Origin: Caldilineaceae bacterium
Lineage (GTDB): Bacteria > Chloroflexota > Anaerolineae > Caldilineales > Caldilineaceae
Assembly (NCBI GenBank): GCA_020845455.1
Contig: JADLFO010000070.1
Location: 1 to 34,739 of the forward strand
Reading direction: 5' to 3'
DNA length: 34,739 nucleotides
Shown here: positions 10,664 to 18,399 of the stretch, in pieces
Numbering within the stretch: position 1 is the first letter of the stretch
How the letters are laid out: each line of letters begins with the position of its first letter
Notes under the pieces: generated by a model
Database searches by the model: none
Seen by the model: the letters and a program-made list of their open reading frames with translations, nothing else
Told to the model about the DNA's origin: nothing
Translations under genes and position numbers: made by a program

Positions 10664-11659
10664 TCAGCGGGGATAGCGGCGATACCAGGTCGCCAGCAGG
10701 TTCGCTTCGCGTTCGGGAGTTAGCCCGGCGCGCAGGGGCGGGTTGCCCGGCAGGCTGTGCCGCCACTGCAACGTCTCGGCTACGGTGGCCTGGACTGGAC
10801 GAAAGCTCAGCCCGGCGGCGAGGGCGCGCCGGCAATCGACAGTGGAAATGCCGCGCAGGGTGTCCGGGACCCAGAGCGGCATATCGGCAAAGGGAGCCAC
10901 ATTGTGTTCTGCCAAGAAGTCCGCGCTGACCCATACGGGCGTGGCATCAGCGGCCGCGGTTTGCCGGCACACAGCCAGCAGTTCGCCAAGTGTATAGGGC
11001 GCGGCGGGGCCGGTGGTGTTGTAGACGCCGGTTGTGCCCTGCGCTACACAGGCCAGGATCCATGCCGCCAGGTCACGCACGTCGATAAACTGGATCGGCA
11101 CACCCGGGCTTTCGGGCGCGAGCAGTTCACCGCCCTGTGCCACGCGCACCGGCCAATAGGTGAAGCGGTCAGTAGGGTCGTGCGGCCCGACAATCAGACC
11201 CGGACGAATGATCAGGCCGCGGTCGGAAAGCGCGGCCAGCACAGCGTCTTCACAGTGCGTCTTGAGTGCGCCGTAGGTCTCAGGGTCAAGCGCGGTGTCT
11301 TCGGGGTTGTCAAGCCGTGCCAGGGAGGCATTCTCGTCCATATGGGGCTGGGTGAAGTCCGCATAGACCGAAATCGTCGAGACAAACACATAGAGACCGG
11401 TTCGCCTCGCCAGCGCGCCGGCAGAGGCGCGCACTTGGGCCGGCAAATAACCGGACGTGTCGATCACGGCATCCCAATGGCGGTTGCTCAAGCGGTCGAG
11501 GTCGGCGGCGCGGTCGCCGTGAATCTGTTCGACATTGGGGAAGAGGCCGGGGTTGCTGCGCCCACGGTTAAAGAGCGTCAGCCTGTGGCCCTGGCCCTGT
11601 GCGGTCTCGACAAGATGACGGCCCAGGAAGACGGTGCCGCCTAGGATCAGAATGTCCAT
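10664..11659 (-). CDS. NAD(P)-dependent epimerase/dehydratase family protein (atypical extended SDR)
   Basis: 331 residues. The N-terminal Rossmann motif is GGTVFLG (7-13), followed by FNRGRSNPGLFP, and the catalytic pair is Y129-GAL-K133. The layout resembles the CSP41/isoflavone-reductase-like branch of extended SDRs, whose substrates are often nucleotide sugars but are not predictable here. The ATG at 11659 has GGAGG 6 bases upstream. The gene follows the large membrane protein gene by 21 bases on the same strand, so it is probably transcribed with it. Confidence 0.87.
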   Translation of the reverse strand: MDILILGGTVFLGRHLVETAQGQGHRLTLFNRGRSNPGLFPNVEQIHGDRAADLDRLSNRHWDAVIDTSGYLPAQVRASAGALARRTGLYVFVSTISVYADFTQPHMDENASLARLDNPEDTALDPETYGALKTHCEDAVLAALSDRGLIIRPGLIVGPHDPTDRFTYWPVRVAQGGELLAPESPGVPIQFIDVRDLAAWILACVAQGTTGVYNTTGPAAPYTLGELLAVCRQTAAADATPVWVSADFLAEHNVAPFADMPLWVPDTLRGISTVDCRRALAAGLSFRPVQATVAETLQWRHSLPGNPPLRAGLTPEREANLLATWYRRYPR

Positions 11660-11680
11660 GCGAGCCTCCAGGAGGATAGG

Positions 11681-14600
11681 CTAGGGAGATGCAGTGATCT
11701 CGACGTCGCCCAAGATCGCCCACTGTTCGGGAACGGCTGCGCCGCCGGCGGTGTAGACGGGGAGGCGCGCCCCGCCCGCGGCGTCGTAGAGTCCGGCCAC
11801 CAGCCGGTAGCGGCCCGGCGGCGTATCGGGGGGGAGGGTGAGCGTGACCGGGTCCACCACGGTCTCGCCGGTGACCCAGGCCCAGGTGGGGTTATCGCCC
11901 TGGGCGGGCAGGCTGTCCTGCTGGGCGATGACTTGGTTGGCCGGATCGAGCAGTTGCACAAAGCGGGTCAGGTTTTGGCTGCCTGGCTGCAGGACGCGGT
12001 ATTGCAGCATGAGGGAGATGGCGCTGCCCGCGGCGATGGGCCGCAGCGCGGGCGTATAGCCGGTTAGCGTGGCAAGATCGCCCAGGCGATAGTCAAGCGG
12101 TTGCGCCGGCTCGGCGGGGGGAGGTGCGACGATCTTGACCGGGGGCAAGGCGTAGCTGTCTTGCGGCGTGGGCGCGCCGGGGGTTGTGACGGGCAGCCGG
12201 TCGAGGTCGGCGAAATCGTAGAGGCCGACGCGCGGGTAGTAGATGCCGCCGCGCGCCGCAGTGGGCAGGCGCAGAAGATAGACATCGGGCGCAAGGCGTG
12301 CGCTTGTCCACAGCGTGGGCGGTTGGAAGAAGGGGCCGGGCAGTTGGTCCTCTTGGGCCAGCGGCGTGCCGCCGGGGCTGACCAGGTGGACAAAGCCGTG
12401 CAGGTTGGCGTCGAGCGGCTGATCGGCCTGCCATCCGAGATGGACGCGCAAATAGTCGCCTGGCCTCAGCACGGGCAGCGCCGCGTTTTCTTGGCCGGTG
12501 TACGTCTCTAGACGGTAGCCGGCCAAGCGCGCCTGGTCGCCAAAGCGGACGTCGAGCGCGGTCAGCGGTGGTGTGGAGGTCGCCGGAGTCGCAGCCAGCG
12601 AAACGGGGCCGAGCAATACTGGCTCGGCCCCGGCTGGGACGGCAAGCCGGAGTTGATAGTCGCCTGCGGGCAGGCCGGCAGGCAGCGGCAGCGCATAGGC
12701 GTCGTCTACTAGCGTGCCGGGCGGCCACACGGAGGCGGGCAGGGCGTTGTAGTGAGGTCGGGTGATGGTCTCGGCGATCAGGTCGCCGTTGGCGGTTTGC
12801 AACTGCCAACGTACTTTCAAGTCACTGGACTGCGTCGTCTCGACCAGCCAGTAGGGGTGCAGCCGTAGGCTATCACCGTGCTGCGTGGCGCGATAGCCAA
12901 GAAGATGCAGGCCCGCATCTCTCACCGCCGCAGGCGGCGGCGTGACCGGGGGTGTGGCAGGCGCGGTCAGATAGGCGCTGCCCGCCAGGAGCAGCCCTGC
13001 GCCCGCAAGCAGGCCAAAGCCCTTTTGGCGCTCGACGACAGCCAGCCCGAGCGCGGCGCAGAGCGCGGCTATGCTGAGCGCGCCCGCGGTGGCCTGGAGC
13101 GGGGTGCCTTGCCAGCGTACTTCGATCCGGTGCCGGCCCGCGGGCAGGTCAAGCGTCAGCAAGCCAAGGTCGCCGCTGGGGTAGAGCGCGAGCGGGACAC
13201 CGTCTAACCAGGCGCGCCAGCCAGGGAAATAGAAGGATGCCAGGCGCAGCGGCGCGGCCGCGCCGGCTGTGACCGCGGCGCGCAAGGCAAAGGGGCCGGC
13301 CTGTTCGATCTGGATCTCGGGCGAGGCGGTGATGGGGTCCAGCGTGCTTGCCGTCAGGGTCGCGGGCGCCCAGCGGGGCCGGAACTCCTGGATCGAACTG
13401 TTGCCCTCGCCGCCGCCCAGTACGCCTTTTTCGACTTCGGTCTGGGCCATCACCGGCAGGCTGACGTCGACGCTTTCGGGCGCAAAGACATCGATCCAGG
13501 CCAGGCGCGGGCGCGCGCTGAAGACGACGAGCAGCATCAGCAGCCCACCGGCCAGCGGCAGCAGGAGGCGATGTCGCCACCCGGCGAGCAGGCCGCCGGT
13601 CAACAGCGCTAGGGCGAGCGAATGGACGGAGAGCAAACGCCAAGTAAACTGCGCCAGCGTCAGCAGGTCGGACGCCTGCCAGAGGGGTAAGGCCCAGGCG
13701 GTCATGAGGCCGCCGCTGATCAGGGCGACTATGATCCAGAAGAGCCATTCGGCATCGCGGCGGCGCGCCCCGATCGCGCCTGCAGCGACCAGCGCCGCTT
13801 GCACCAGTCCCAGGCGGATGGGCCGGGCGAAGGTGTGGTCATAGGTCCAGCCGCCGTCGAGGAAATTGGCGCGTGTCCAGGCGCTGGCCGGGAGCCACAC
13901 CGTACGCGCGATCTCGAACCCGGTGTTCGCCACAAAAGTGCGTTCGAACAGCAGCGGCAGCCAGAAGAAGGCGCTCAACCCCATGGCGAGCAGCAGCGCC
14001 AGGAGCGCGGCGCTCAGTGATGGGCGAGGACGGCCTGCGCTGAACCACAGCACGGCCAGATAGCCAAGCAGCAGGGGCGGGGTAAAGAGCAGAGTGATGT
14101 TGTGCGTTATGGCGAGCGCGGCCAGGCTGAAGGCCAGGGGCAGTGCGGCGCGGCGCGGCTGTGGGCTGTAGACCAAACGGCGCGCGCACCAGAGGATCCA
14201 AGGCAGAAGCGCTTGGGCCGCGACCTCGGCCAGCGCGCCGCGGATGTAGGTATTTGTGACCAGGTAGGGCGCATAGAGATAGGCAAGCGCGGCCAAGGCG
14301 GTAGGCCAACTCTGGCCCTCAAAGAGATCCCAGGCCAGGCGCGCCATGCCTGCGGCGGCGGCAAGCATGAGCAAGCCAAAGGCCGTGACAAATGCCGCAT
14401 AGAAGCTCAGCCCCAACAGGTGCAGGAGTTCGGCCAGATAGTAACTGCCGGGCGCATAGTAGCCAAAGAGAGGGTAGCCAAAGCCTAGGAGCGCGTCCGG
14501 CGCCCAGCGCGGGTAGATGGCCCCGGCGCGCAGGGTTTCGTCGAGCAGGCCGAGCCGCAGCAGATGTAGGCCCCCGTCGAACGAGCGCGGCAGCCCTTCG

Positions 14601-14743
14601 CGGTAGAACGGCCGGAAGACGGGCAGGCTGAGACCGGCCAAGAGGAGCCAGGGCAGCCAAGTCAGGAGTGTGCTGCCCAGCGCCCGTGCCGTCACGCGCG
14701 GGGCAGTGACAGGCCGGGCAATAGGCAAGGGACGCGTGGTCAT
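11681..14743 (-). CDS. Large GT-C-like membrane protein (PTPS-related domain) with repeated extracytoplasmic beta domains
   Basis: 1020 residues from ATG 14743. The N-terminal ~420 residues have many membrane helices and the pattern of the 6-pyruvoyl-tetrahydropterin-synthase-related membrane family, e.g. DGGLHLLRLGLLDETL, YPRWAPDALLGFGYPLFGYY and TWLPWLLLAGL. This fold resembles GT-C glycosyltransferases, so transfer of lipid-linked sugars is a plausible inference. A soluble region follows (PFALRAAV, FYFPGWRAWLDG), another pair of helices (ALCAALGLAVV, LLAGAGLLLAGSAYL), then three related beta-rich repeats with signatures W-x-L, HLVSP/LLDP, PG-x-P-T-x-W and GLYD. A longer in-frame start at 14917 is rejected because the promoter lies between. 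Operon with the SDR gene. Confidence 0.8.
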   Translation of the reverse strand: MTTRPLPIARPVTAPRVTARALGSTLLTWLPWLLLAGLSLPVFRPFYREGLPRSFDGGLHLLRLGLLDETLRAGAIYPRWAPDALLGFGYPLFGYYAPGSYYLAELLHLLGLSFYAAFVTAFGLLMLAAAAGMARLAWDLFEGQSWPTALAALAYLYAPYLVTNTYIRGALAEVAAQALLPWILWCARRLVYSPQPRRAALPLAFSLAALAITHNITLLFTPPLLLGYLAVLWFSAGRPRPSLSAALLALLLAMGLSAFFWLPLLFERTFVANTGFEIARTVWLPASAWTRANFLDGGWTYDHTFARPIRLGLVQAALVAAGAIGARRRDAEWLFWIIVALISGGLMTAWALPLWQASDLLTLAQFTWRLLSVHSLALALLTGGLLAGWRHRLLLPLAGGLLMLLVVFSARPRLAWIDVFAPESVDVSLPVMAQTEVEKGVLGGGEGNSSIQEFRPRWAPATLTASTLDPITASPEIQIEQAGPFALRAAVTAGAAAPLRLASFYFPGWRAWLDGVPLALYPSGDLGLLTLDLPAGRHRIEVRWQGTPLQATAGALSIAALCAALGLAVVERQKGFGLLAGAGLLLAGSAYLTAPATPPVTPPPAAVRDAGLHLLGYRATQHGDSLRLHPYWLVETTQSSDLKVRWQLQTANGDLIAETITRPHYNALPASVWPPGTLVDDAYALPLPAGLPAGDYQLRLAVPAGAEPVLLGPVSLAATPATSTPPLTALDVRFGDQARLAGYRLETYTGQENAALPVLRPGDYLRVHLGWQADQPLDANLHGFVHLVSPGGTPLAQEDQLPGPFFQPPTLWTSARLAPDVYLLRLPTAARGGIYYPRVGLYDFADLDRLPVTTPGAPTPQDSYALPPVKIVAPPPAEPAQPLDYRLGDLATLTGYTPALRPIAAGSAISLMLQYRVLQPGSQNLTRFVQLLDPANQVIAQQDSLPAQGDNPTWAWVTGETVVDPVTLTLPPDTPPGRYRLVAGLYDAAGGARLPVYTAGGAAVPEQWAILGDVEITASP

Positions 14744-14749
14744 GCGCCC

Positions 14750-14779
14750 ATTGTACCGGGGAGGGGAGAGGCGCACCAA
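14750..14779 (-). promoter_or_regulatory. Promoter for the large membrane protein, apparently leaderless
   Basis: On the minus strand, TTGGTG (14774-14779), 18 bases, then TACAAT (14750-14755). The -10 box ends 6 bases before the ATG at 14743, so transcription would start at or next to the A of ATG, and no ribosome binding site is present. The same geometry occurs at the radical SAM gene (26504). Confidence 0.55.
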
Positions 14780-14828
14780 ATGCGGCGGGCGGGATATACG
14801 GTGGGGACCGCTTGGCGCTGCGACAGAA

Positions 14829-14857
14829 TTGACACCCTTCAGAGAATTCTGTAGTGT
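14829..14857 (+). promoter_or_regulatory. Promoter of the metallophosphoesterase gene
   Basis: TTGACA (14829-14834), 17 bases, TAGTGT (14852-14857), in the divergent gap between the membrane protein and phosphoesterase genes. The spacer includes CAGAGAATTCTG, a near palindrome. The predicted start point near 14864 gives a leader of about 40 bases. Confidence 0.55.
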
Positions 14858-14904
14858 AGAGGGCCGCGGCTGCGCCGAAGTGGCCGGCGCGGGAAGGTAG
14901 CTAG

Positions 14905-15777
14905 ATGGCGGTTGCACATATGCGGATTGCGATCCTTGCCGATATCCATGGCAATTTGCCGGCGCTGGAGGCTGTGGTGGCCGATCTGCTCAGCCGGCGG
15001 CCCGATGCGGTCTATCTGGCCGGCGACCAGGTGAACCGCTGCCCCTGGAGCAACGAAGTGATGGACCTGGTGGCGGCGGAAGGGTGGCCGATGATCGCGG
15101 GCAACCATGAACTGGCGTTAGCCAGGCTGGGGCAACCGGACTGCCCACCCTATCTGGCCGACCGGCGGCGTTTTCCTGACCTTTGGTGGACGCACGGGCG
15201 TTTGTCTGCGGCGCATCTGGCGGCGATCCGCGGGCTGCCGCTGGAGATGCAACTGACGCCGGCAGGGATGCCGCCCCTGCTGATGGTACATGGGTCGCCA
15301 TATAAGGTGACGGTAGGGTTTGCGCCCGACCTGAACGACGCGCAGATGCGCCGTTTTCTGGCAGGTGCAAGTGGGCCGGTGGTGATCGGCGCGCATACCC
15401 ATCAGCCGGTGGACCGGCAGATCGGCGCGCAGCGCGTGCTCAACCCAGGCAGTGTGGGGATGCCTTACAACGGCGACCCGCGCGGCCAGTATATGCTGCT
15501 CGACGCAGACGCTGCCAGGTTGCGCGTGACCTTCCGGCAGGTGGCCTATCCCGTCGAGTTGGTGCGCCGTGAATTTGAGCGGCTCGACCTGATGCGGGCG
15601 CTGGGGCCTGCCGCTGCGCTCTATCTGCGCACGGTGGAAACCGGGCTGCCTTGGATCAGCGATTTTATCTATTGGATGCGCTATCAACCGCTCACGGTCG
15701 CGGAGAATATGGACCTGGCGGTGGCGACCTATATGGGCCGCCATGGGCCGGGGCGCTGGGCATTCGCCCCTGACTAA
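14905..15777 (+). CDS. Calcineurin-like metallophosphoesterase (YfcE/MJ0936-type)
   Basis: 290 residues. The metal-binding series is complete: D13-I-H15-GN, G40-D41, G66-N-H68-E, VHGSP (about 130), H164-T-H166 and NPGSVG. These coordinate two metal ions in phosphodiesterases and phosphatases. The family core usually ends near residue 240; here a roughly 55-residue C-terminal extension (RTVETGLPWISDFIYW and onward) is of unknown role. ATG 14905 follows GGGAAGG; ATG at 14920 is a possible alternative. The acetyltransferase gene begins 38 bases downstream and is probably in the same transcript. Confidence 0.88.
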   Translation: MAVAHMRIAILADIHGNLPALEAVVADLLSRRPDAVYLAGDQVNRCPWSNEVMDLVAAEGWPMIAGNHELALARLGQPDCPPYLADRRRFPDLWWTHGRLSAAHLAAIRGLPLEMQLTPAGMPPLLMVHGSPYKVTVGFAPDLNDAQMRRFLAGASGPVVIGAHTHQPVDRQIGAQRVLNPGSVGMPYNGDPRGQYMLLDADAARLRVTFRQVAYPVELVRREFERLDLMRALGPAAALYLRTVETGLPWISDFIYWMRYQPLTVAENMDLAVATYMGRHGPGRWAFAPD

Positions 15778-15815
15778 GCGGCCTGAAGCGCATACAGTTT
15801 ACGCTGGAGAAGCTG

Positions 15816-16652
15816 ATGATTCGTCCGTTGCGGGAGGCTGCTCGATCGGCGGCGGTGGCGCTGTTGCGCGCCGCACCCTATTTGAATCTCTATCTGCTGG
15901 GCAATATCGAAAGCCTGGGGTTTGATCAGCCGTTCTGTGAGTTCTGGGGCGATTTTGACGGGCCGGTGCTGCGCGCCATGGTCAACCGCTATATGCAGGG
16001 ATGGTCGGTCTATGGCAACGCAGATGCGGACTGGGCCGGGCTGGCAGCTGTCGTCGACGGTCACCCTGTCGACGCCGAACGCCTGCAGGACAACCCCGGC
16101 GGCATCCCCAGTTTTCTACCCTATCTGCGCCGCTACGAAGCATTCAAGGTAGAGGAGCAGCAGGTCATGGATCTGGCCGAGGCAGATTTTCGTCCACGGC
16201 CCGCACCGGAAGGGGTGCGTGTGCGCCGCGCCTCGCTGACCGACCTGGGGGCGCTGGCGCTGTTCTACAGCGACGCCGGTTCGATGTCACGGTCGCCACT
16301 GGGAGTGGAGCGCCCGCTGCGCGATACCCGGCTGTGGCTGGCCGAAGCGGATGGTAAGGCGGATGGCGAAGTGCTGTCTGCCGCGCTGACCAACGCCGAG
16401 ACGCGCGACCTGGCGATGATCGGCGGGGTGTACACGCCGCCGCAGTGGCGCAACCGAGGGTTGAGCCAGGTGGTGTGCAGCGCGCTGTGCGCCGATCTAT
16501 TGGCTACGGGCAAACGGCCCGTGCTCTACTGGCACAACCCCTCTGCGGGCAGGGTCTATGCAAGGCTGGGGTTTCGGCTGCGGGGGGTGTGGCGCTCGGC
16601 GCGGCTGCATCGGCACGGCGCGGGCGGCGCAGCGTATCCTGCAGAGGATTAA
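15816..16652 (+). CDS. GNAT-family N-acetyltransferase
   Basis: 278 residues, a two-part protein. The N-terminal ~130 residues are a degenerate acyltransferase-like region. The C-terminal part has the acetyl-CoA binding pattern IGGVYTPPQWRNRGLSQVV (R/Q-x-x-G-x-G region, here RNRGLS) and the closing VYARLGFR. The acceptor substrate is unknown. The ribosome binding site GGAGAAG lies about 5 bases before ATG 15816. It is convergent with the ECF sigma gene downstream; a small stem (AGGCGGGA/TCCCGCCT, 16710-16730) lies between and across that gene's stop but has no T run. Confidence 0.82.
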   Translation: MIRPLREAARSAAVALLRAAPYLNLYLLGNIESLGFDQPFCEFWGDFDGPVLRAMVNRYMQGWSVYGNADADWAGLAAVVDGHPVDAERLQDNPGGIPSFLPYLRRYEAFKVEEQQVMDLAEADFRPRPAPEGVRVRRASLTDLGALALFYSDAGSMSRSPLGVERPLRDTRLWLAEADGKADGEVLSAALTNAETRDLAMIGGVYTPPQWRNRGLSQVVCSALCADLLATGKRPVLYWHNPSAGRVYARLGFRLRGVWRSARLHRHGAGGAAYPAED

Positions 16653-16717
16653 CCGCACCTTTGAGTTGCGTCTGCTGCGCAAGAGGGATCCCCCCGTGTT
16701 GGGCGCGGGAGGCGGGA

Positions 16718-17383
16718 TTACTTCCCGCCTATATAGCCGCAGGCGACCAGTTTGTCGCGCAGGGTGGAACGGGCGCGGCTCAGGCGCGATTTGACGGTTC
16801 CCAGAGGTAAGCCCAACAGGCCGGCGGCTTCGGCATAGTCGTACCCATGCACGTCCACCAGGAGGACGACGCTGCGATGCCACTCGGGCAGTTCTTCGAT
16901 GGCGCGCATGAGAAGCTGCATGCCTTCGCGCTGGGCGACGACCAGTTCGGGGTTTTCCTGGTCGGCTGCGCCGGAGAGCTGGAACTCTGCGCCGGTCTCT
17001 TCCGTTAGCTCATCAAGGCTGACCGAAGCACGGCGGCGTTGGCTGCGCAGATAGTCATAGCAGGTGTTGGTGACGATGCGCAGCAGCCAGGAGCGGAAAT
17101 TGCCGTCTTGAAAGCGAGGGAGGGCACGATGAACTTTGATCAACGCATCTTGTACCGCATCGGCTGCGGCTTCCTCGGTGCGTAAAATTTGTTGGGCCAA
17201 GCGGTGCGCGGCGGCGTGGTAGTGGGCGACCAGCCGGCTGAAAGCGAGGTCATCGCCCAGGCGCGCCGCGTTGACCAAGTCCGGCATTTCCGCCACGGTG
17301 GCGGCGCCGCTCAGTCCCAAAAACCACGATTCCGGCAGGTAGTTTGCGCCCTCCCGCAAGGGTGATGCAACAGGTGCTTGCAT
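16718..17383 (-). CDS. ECF-type RNA polymerase sigma factor
   Basis: 221 residues from ATG 17383. Region 2 is clear (DLAFSRLVAHYHAAAHRLAQ, then AADAVQDALIKVHRALPRF and FRSWLLRIVTNTCYDYLRSQ) and region 4 ends LLGLPLGTVKSRLSRARSTL, the DNA-binding helix-turn-helix. It directs polymerase to an unknown regulon. The longer start at 17428 is disfavoured: a TACAAT box lies only 4 bases before it, while 17383 has GAGGGGG 8 bases upstream. No anti-sigma gene is adjacent; the next gene on this strand is the FHA regulator. Family assignment secure. Confidence 0.9.
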   Translation of the reverse strand: MQAPVASPLREGANYLPESWFLGLSGAATVAEMPDLVNAARLGDDLAFSRLVAHYHAAAHRLAQQILRTEEAAADAVQDALIKVHRALPRFQDGNFRSWLLRIVTNTCYDYLRSQRRRASVSLDELTEETGAEFQLSGAADQENPELVVAQREGMQLLMRAIEELPEWHRSVVLLVDVHGYDYAEAAGLLGLPLGTVKSRLSRARSTLRDKLVACGYIGGK

Positions 17384-17432
17384 GACCGATCCCCCTCTGT
17401 TTGTGATCGTTACACGAGGTGTAACCATCCTG

Positions 17433-17481
17433 ATTGTAAAAAGGGATCATTAAAATAGTCTGAGCAAAGCGGGACAGTTTC
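17433..17481 (-). promoter_or_regulatory. Upstream region of the ECF sigma gene with two promoter candidates
   Basis: Minus strand. A TACAAT box (17433-17438) lies about 50 bases before the ATG at 17383 but lacks a good -35. Farther upstream GAAACT (17476-17481) is followed after 15 bases by GACTAT (17455-17460), which resembles an ECF-type promoter and would allow autoregulation. A GAAACT with the same 15-base spacing precedes the other ECF sigma gene in this window. Confidence 0.35.
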
Positions 17482-17558
17482 CAGACCATTTGCCTACGCT
17501 CGATCTGGGCGCAGCCTGGAGGGTAGGTCGGTGCGGAGTCAGGCGAGGGGCGGCAATA

Positions 17559-17590
17559 AACAGCGGCGGGAATCGTGTCTCGCCGCTGTT
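17559..17590 (-). terminator. Intrinsic terminator after the FHA regulator gene
   Basis: A perfect 10-base stem (AACAGCGGCG with CGCCGCTGTT) encloses a 12-base loop and is followed on the minus strand by TATTGCC, giving TGTTTATTG at the 3' side. It lies 44 bases after the stop of the regulator and before the sigma factor promoter, so it separates the two minus-strand genes. Confidence 0.55.
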
Positions 17591-17633
17591 GCCGATTTTA
17601 TGACCGTCTCGGCGCGCGTACGCCGCGAGCGGG

Positions 17634-18278
17634 TTACTCGAGGCGCATCTGGTAGCCGTAGCCGCGCACGGTAGAGATAAAACGCGGTTCACCGAGGTTG
17701 TCCGGTTCGATGCGGCTGCGCAGACGGCTGATCATGCGGTCGATGTTGGCGTCATAGACATCGCCCTGCGATTCGGGCCAGACGGCTTGGGCGATCTCGT
17801 CCTTACTGACCACGCGGCCGCGCGTCTGGTATAGATACCAAAGCAAATCGAACTGTTTTACGCTGAGGGGCGGATCCAAAAGCCTTCCGCCAACGTATAC
17901 TTGTCTAGTAGTAGGATCAACGCGCAGCGCCGGTTCACGCACGGCGATCAGTGAAGGGGCGGTGACGGTTGCGCCTGGGTCATGGAAGCGGAAGCTGGCG
18001 GATGCGAATTGGATTTCGCTGCCGTCTTCAAGCCAGACCGAGCCTTCGGGCGGCACGCGCCGGCCGTCGACGAGTACGCCGTTCTTGCTGCCCAGGTCAT
18101 GCACTTGGTAAGCGCCGTCCACATAGCGAATTTCGGCATGGTGGCGCGATGCAAACTGGTCTTGCAGGACGATATCGGACTCGGCTGCACGGCCTACCGT
18201 GACCGTACGATCCGGCAGATCATACTCGCTGCCCGCCCGAACACCATTGAGACAAACAAGCTTGCCAAAGCGACTCAC
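17634..18278 (-). CDS. FHA domain plus OmpR/PhoB-type winged-helix transcriptional regulator
   Basis: 214 residues from GTG 18278. The N-terminal FHA domain (about 5-100) has the phosphothreonine-binding residues G29-R30, S44-R45-H46 and N66-G67. The C-terminal winged helix (about 118-214) has LSVKQFDLLWYLYQTRGRVV, DANIDRMISRLRSRI and the closing VRGYGYQMRLE typical of Trans_reg_C. It should bind DNA and a phosphothreonine partner. It is divergent from two Ser/Thr kinase genes, the obvious source of that phosphothreonine. The GTG start has AAAGGG upstream; a longer in-frame start (18443) would run through the kinase promoter. Domain order differs from mycobacterial EmbR, where the winged helix is first. 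Confidence 0.87.
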   Translation of the reverse strand: MSRFGKLVCLNGVRAGSEYDLPDRTVTVGRAAESDIVLQDQFASRHHAEIRYVDGAYQVHDLGSKNGVLVDGRRVPPEGSVWLEDGSEIQFASASFRFHDPGATVTAPSLIAVREPALRVDPTTRQVYVGGRLLDPPLSVKQFDLLWYLYQTRGRVVSKDEIAQAVWPESQGDVYDANIDRMISRLRSRIEPDNLGEPRFISTVRGYGYQMRLE

Positions 18279-18288
18279 AATGAACCCT

Positions 18289-18317
18289 TTGATGGCCGAT
18301 TTTGAGTGTGCTAAAAT
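18289..18317 (+). promoter_or_regulatory. Promoter of the kinase genes
   Basis: TTGATG (18289-18294), 17 bases, TAAAAT (18312-18317) with TG one base before the -10 box (extended -10). The start point near 18324 gives a leader of about 75-85 bases. The region is shared with the divergent FHA regulator, whose start codon is only 11 bases from the -35 box, so binding of that regulator here would affect both directions. Confidence 0.6.
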
Positions 18318-18399
18318 ACGATGTTGCGATGGATATGTGTAGTAGCATAGCTCAGCTTGATGCGAATCGCAAGGTAGGCGCGCAGGTTCATGCCGCGCG

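Noticed and set aside
14744..14917. 58-residue N-terminal extension of the large membrane protein
   Set aside because: Contains the promoter for the gene and overlaps the divergent promoter.
16710..16730. AGGCGGGA/TCCCGCCT stem between convergent genes
   Set aside because: Short, overlaps the sigma factor stop codon and has no T run on either strand.
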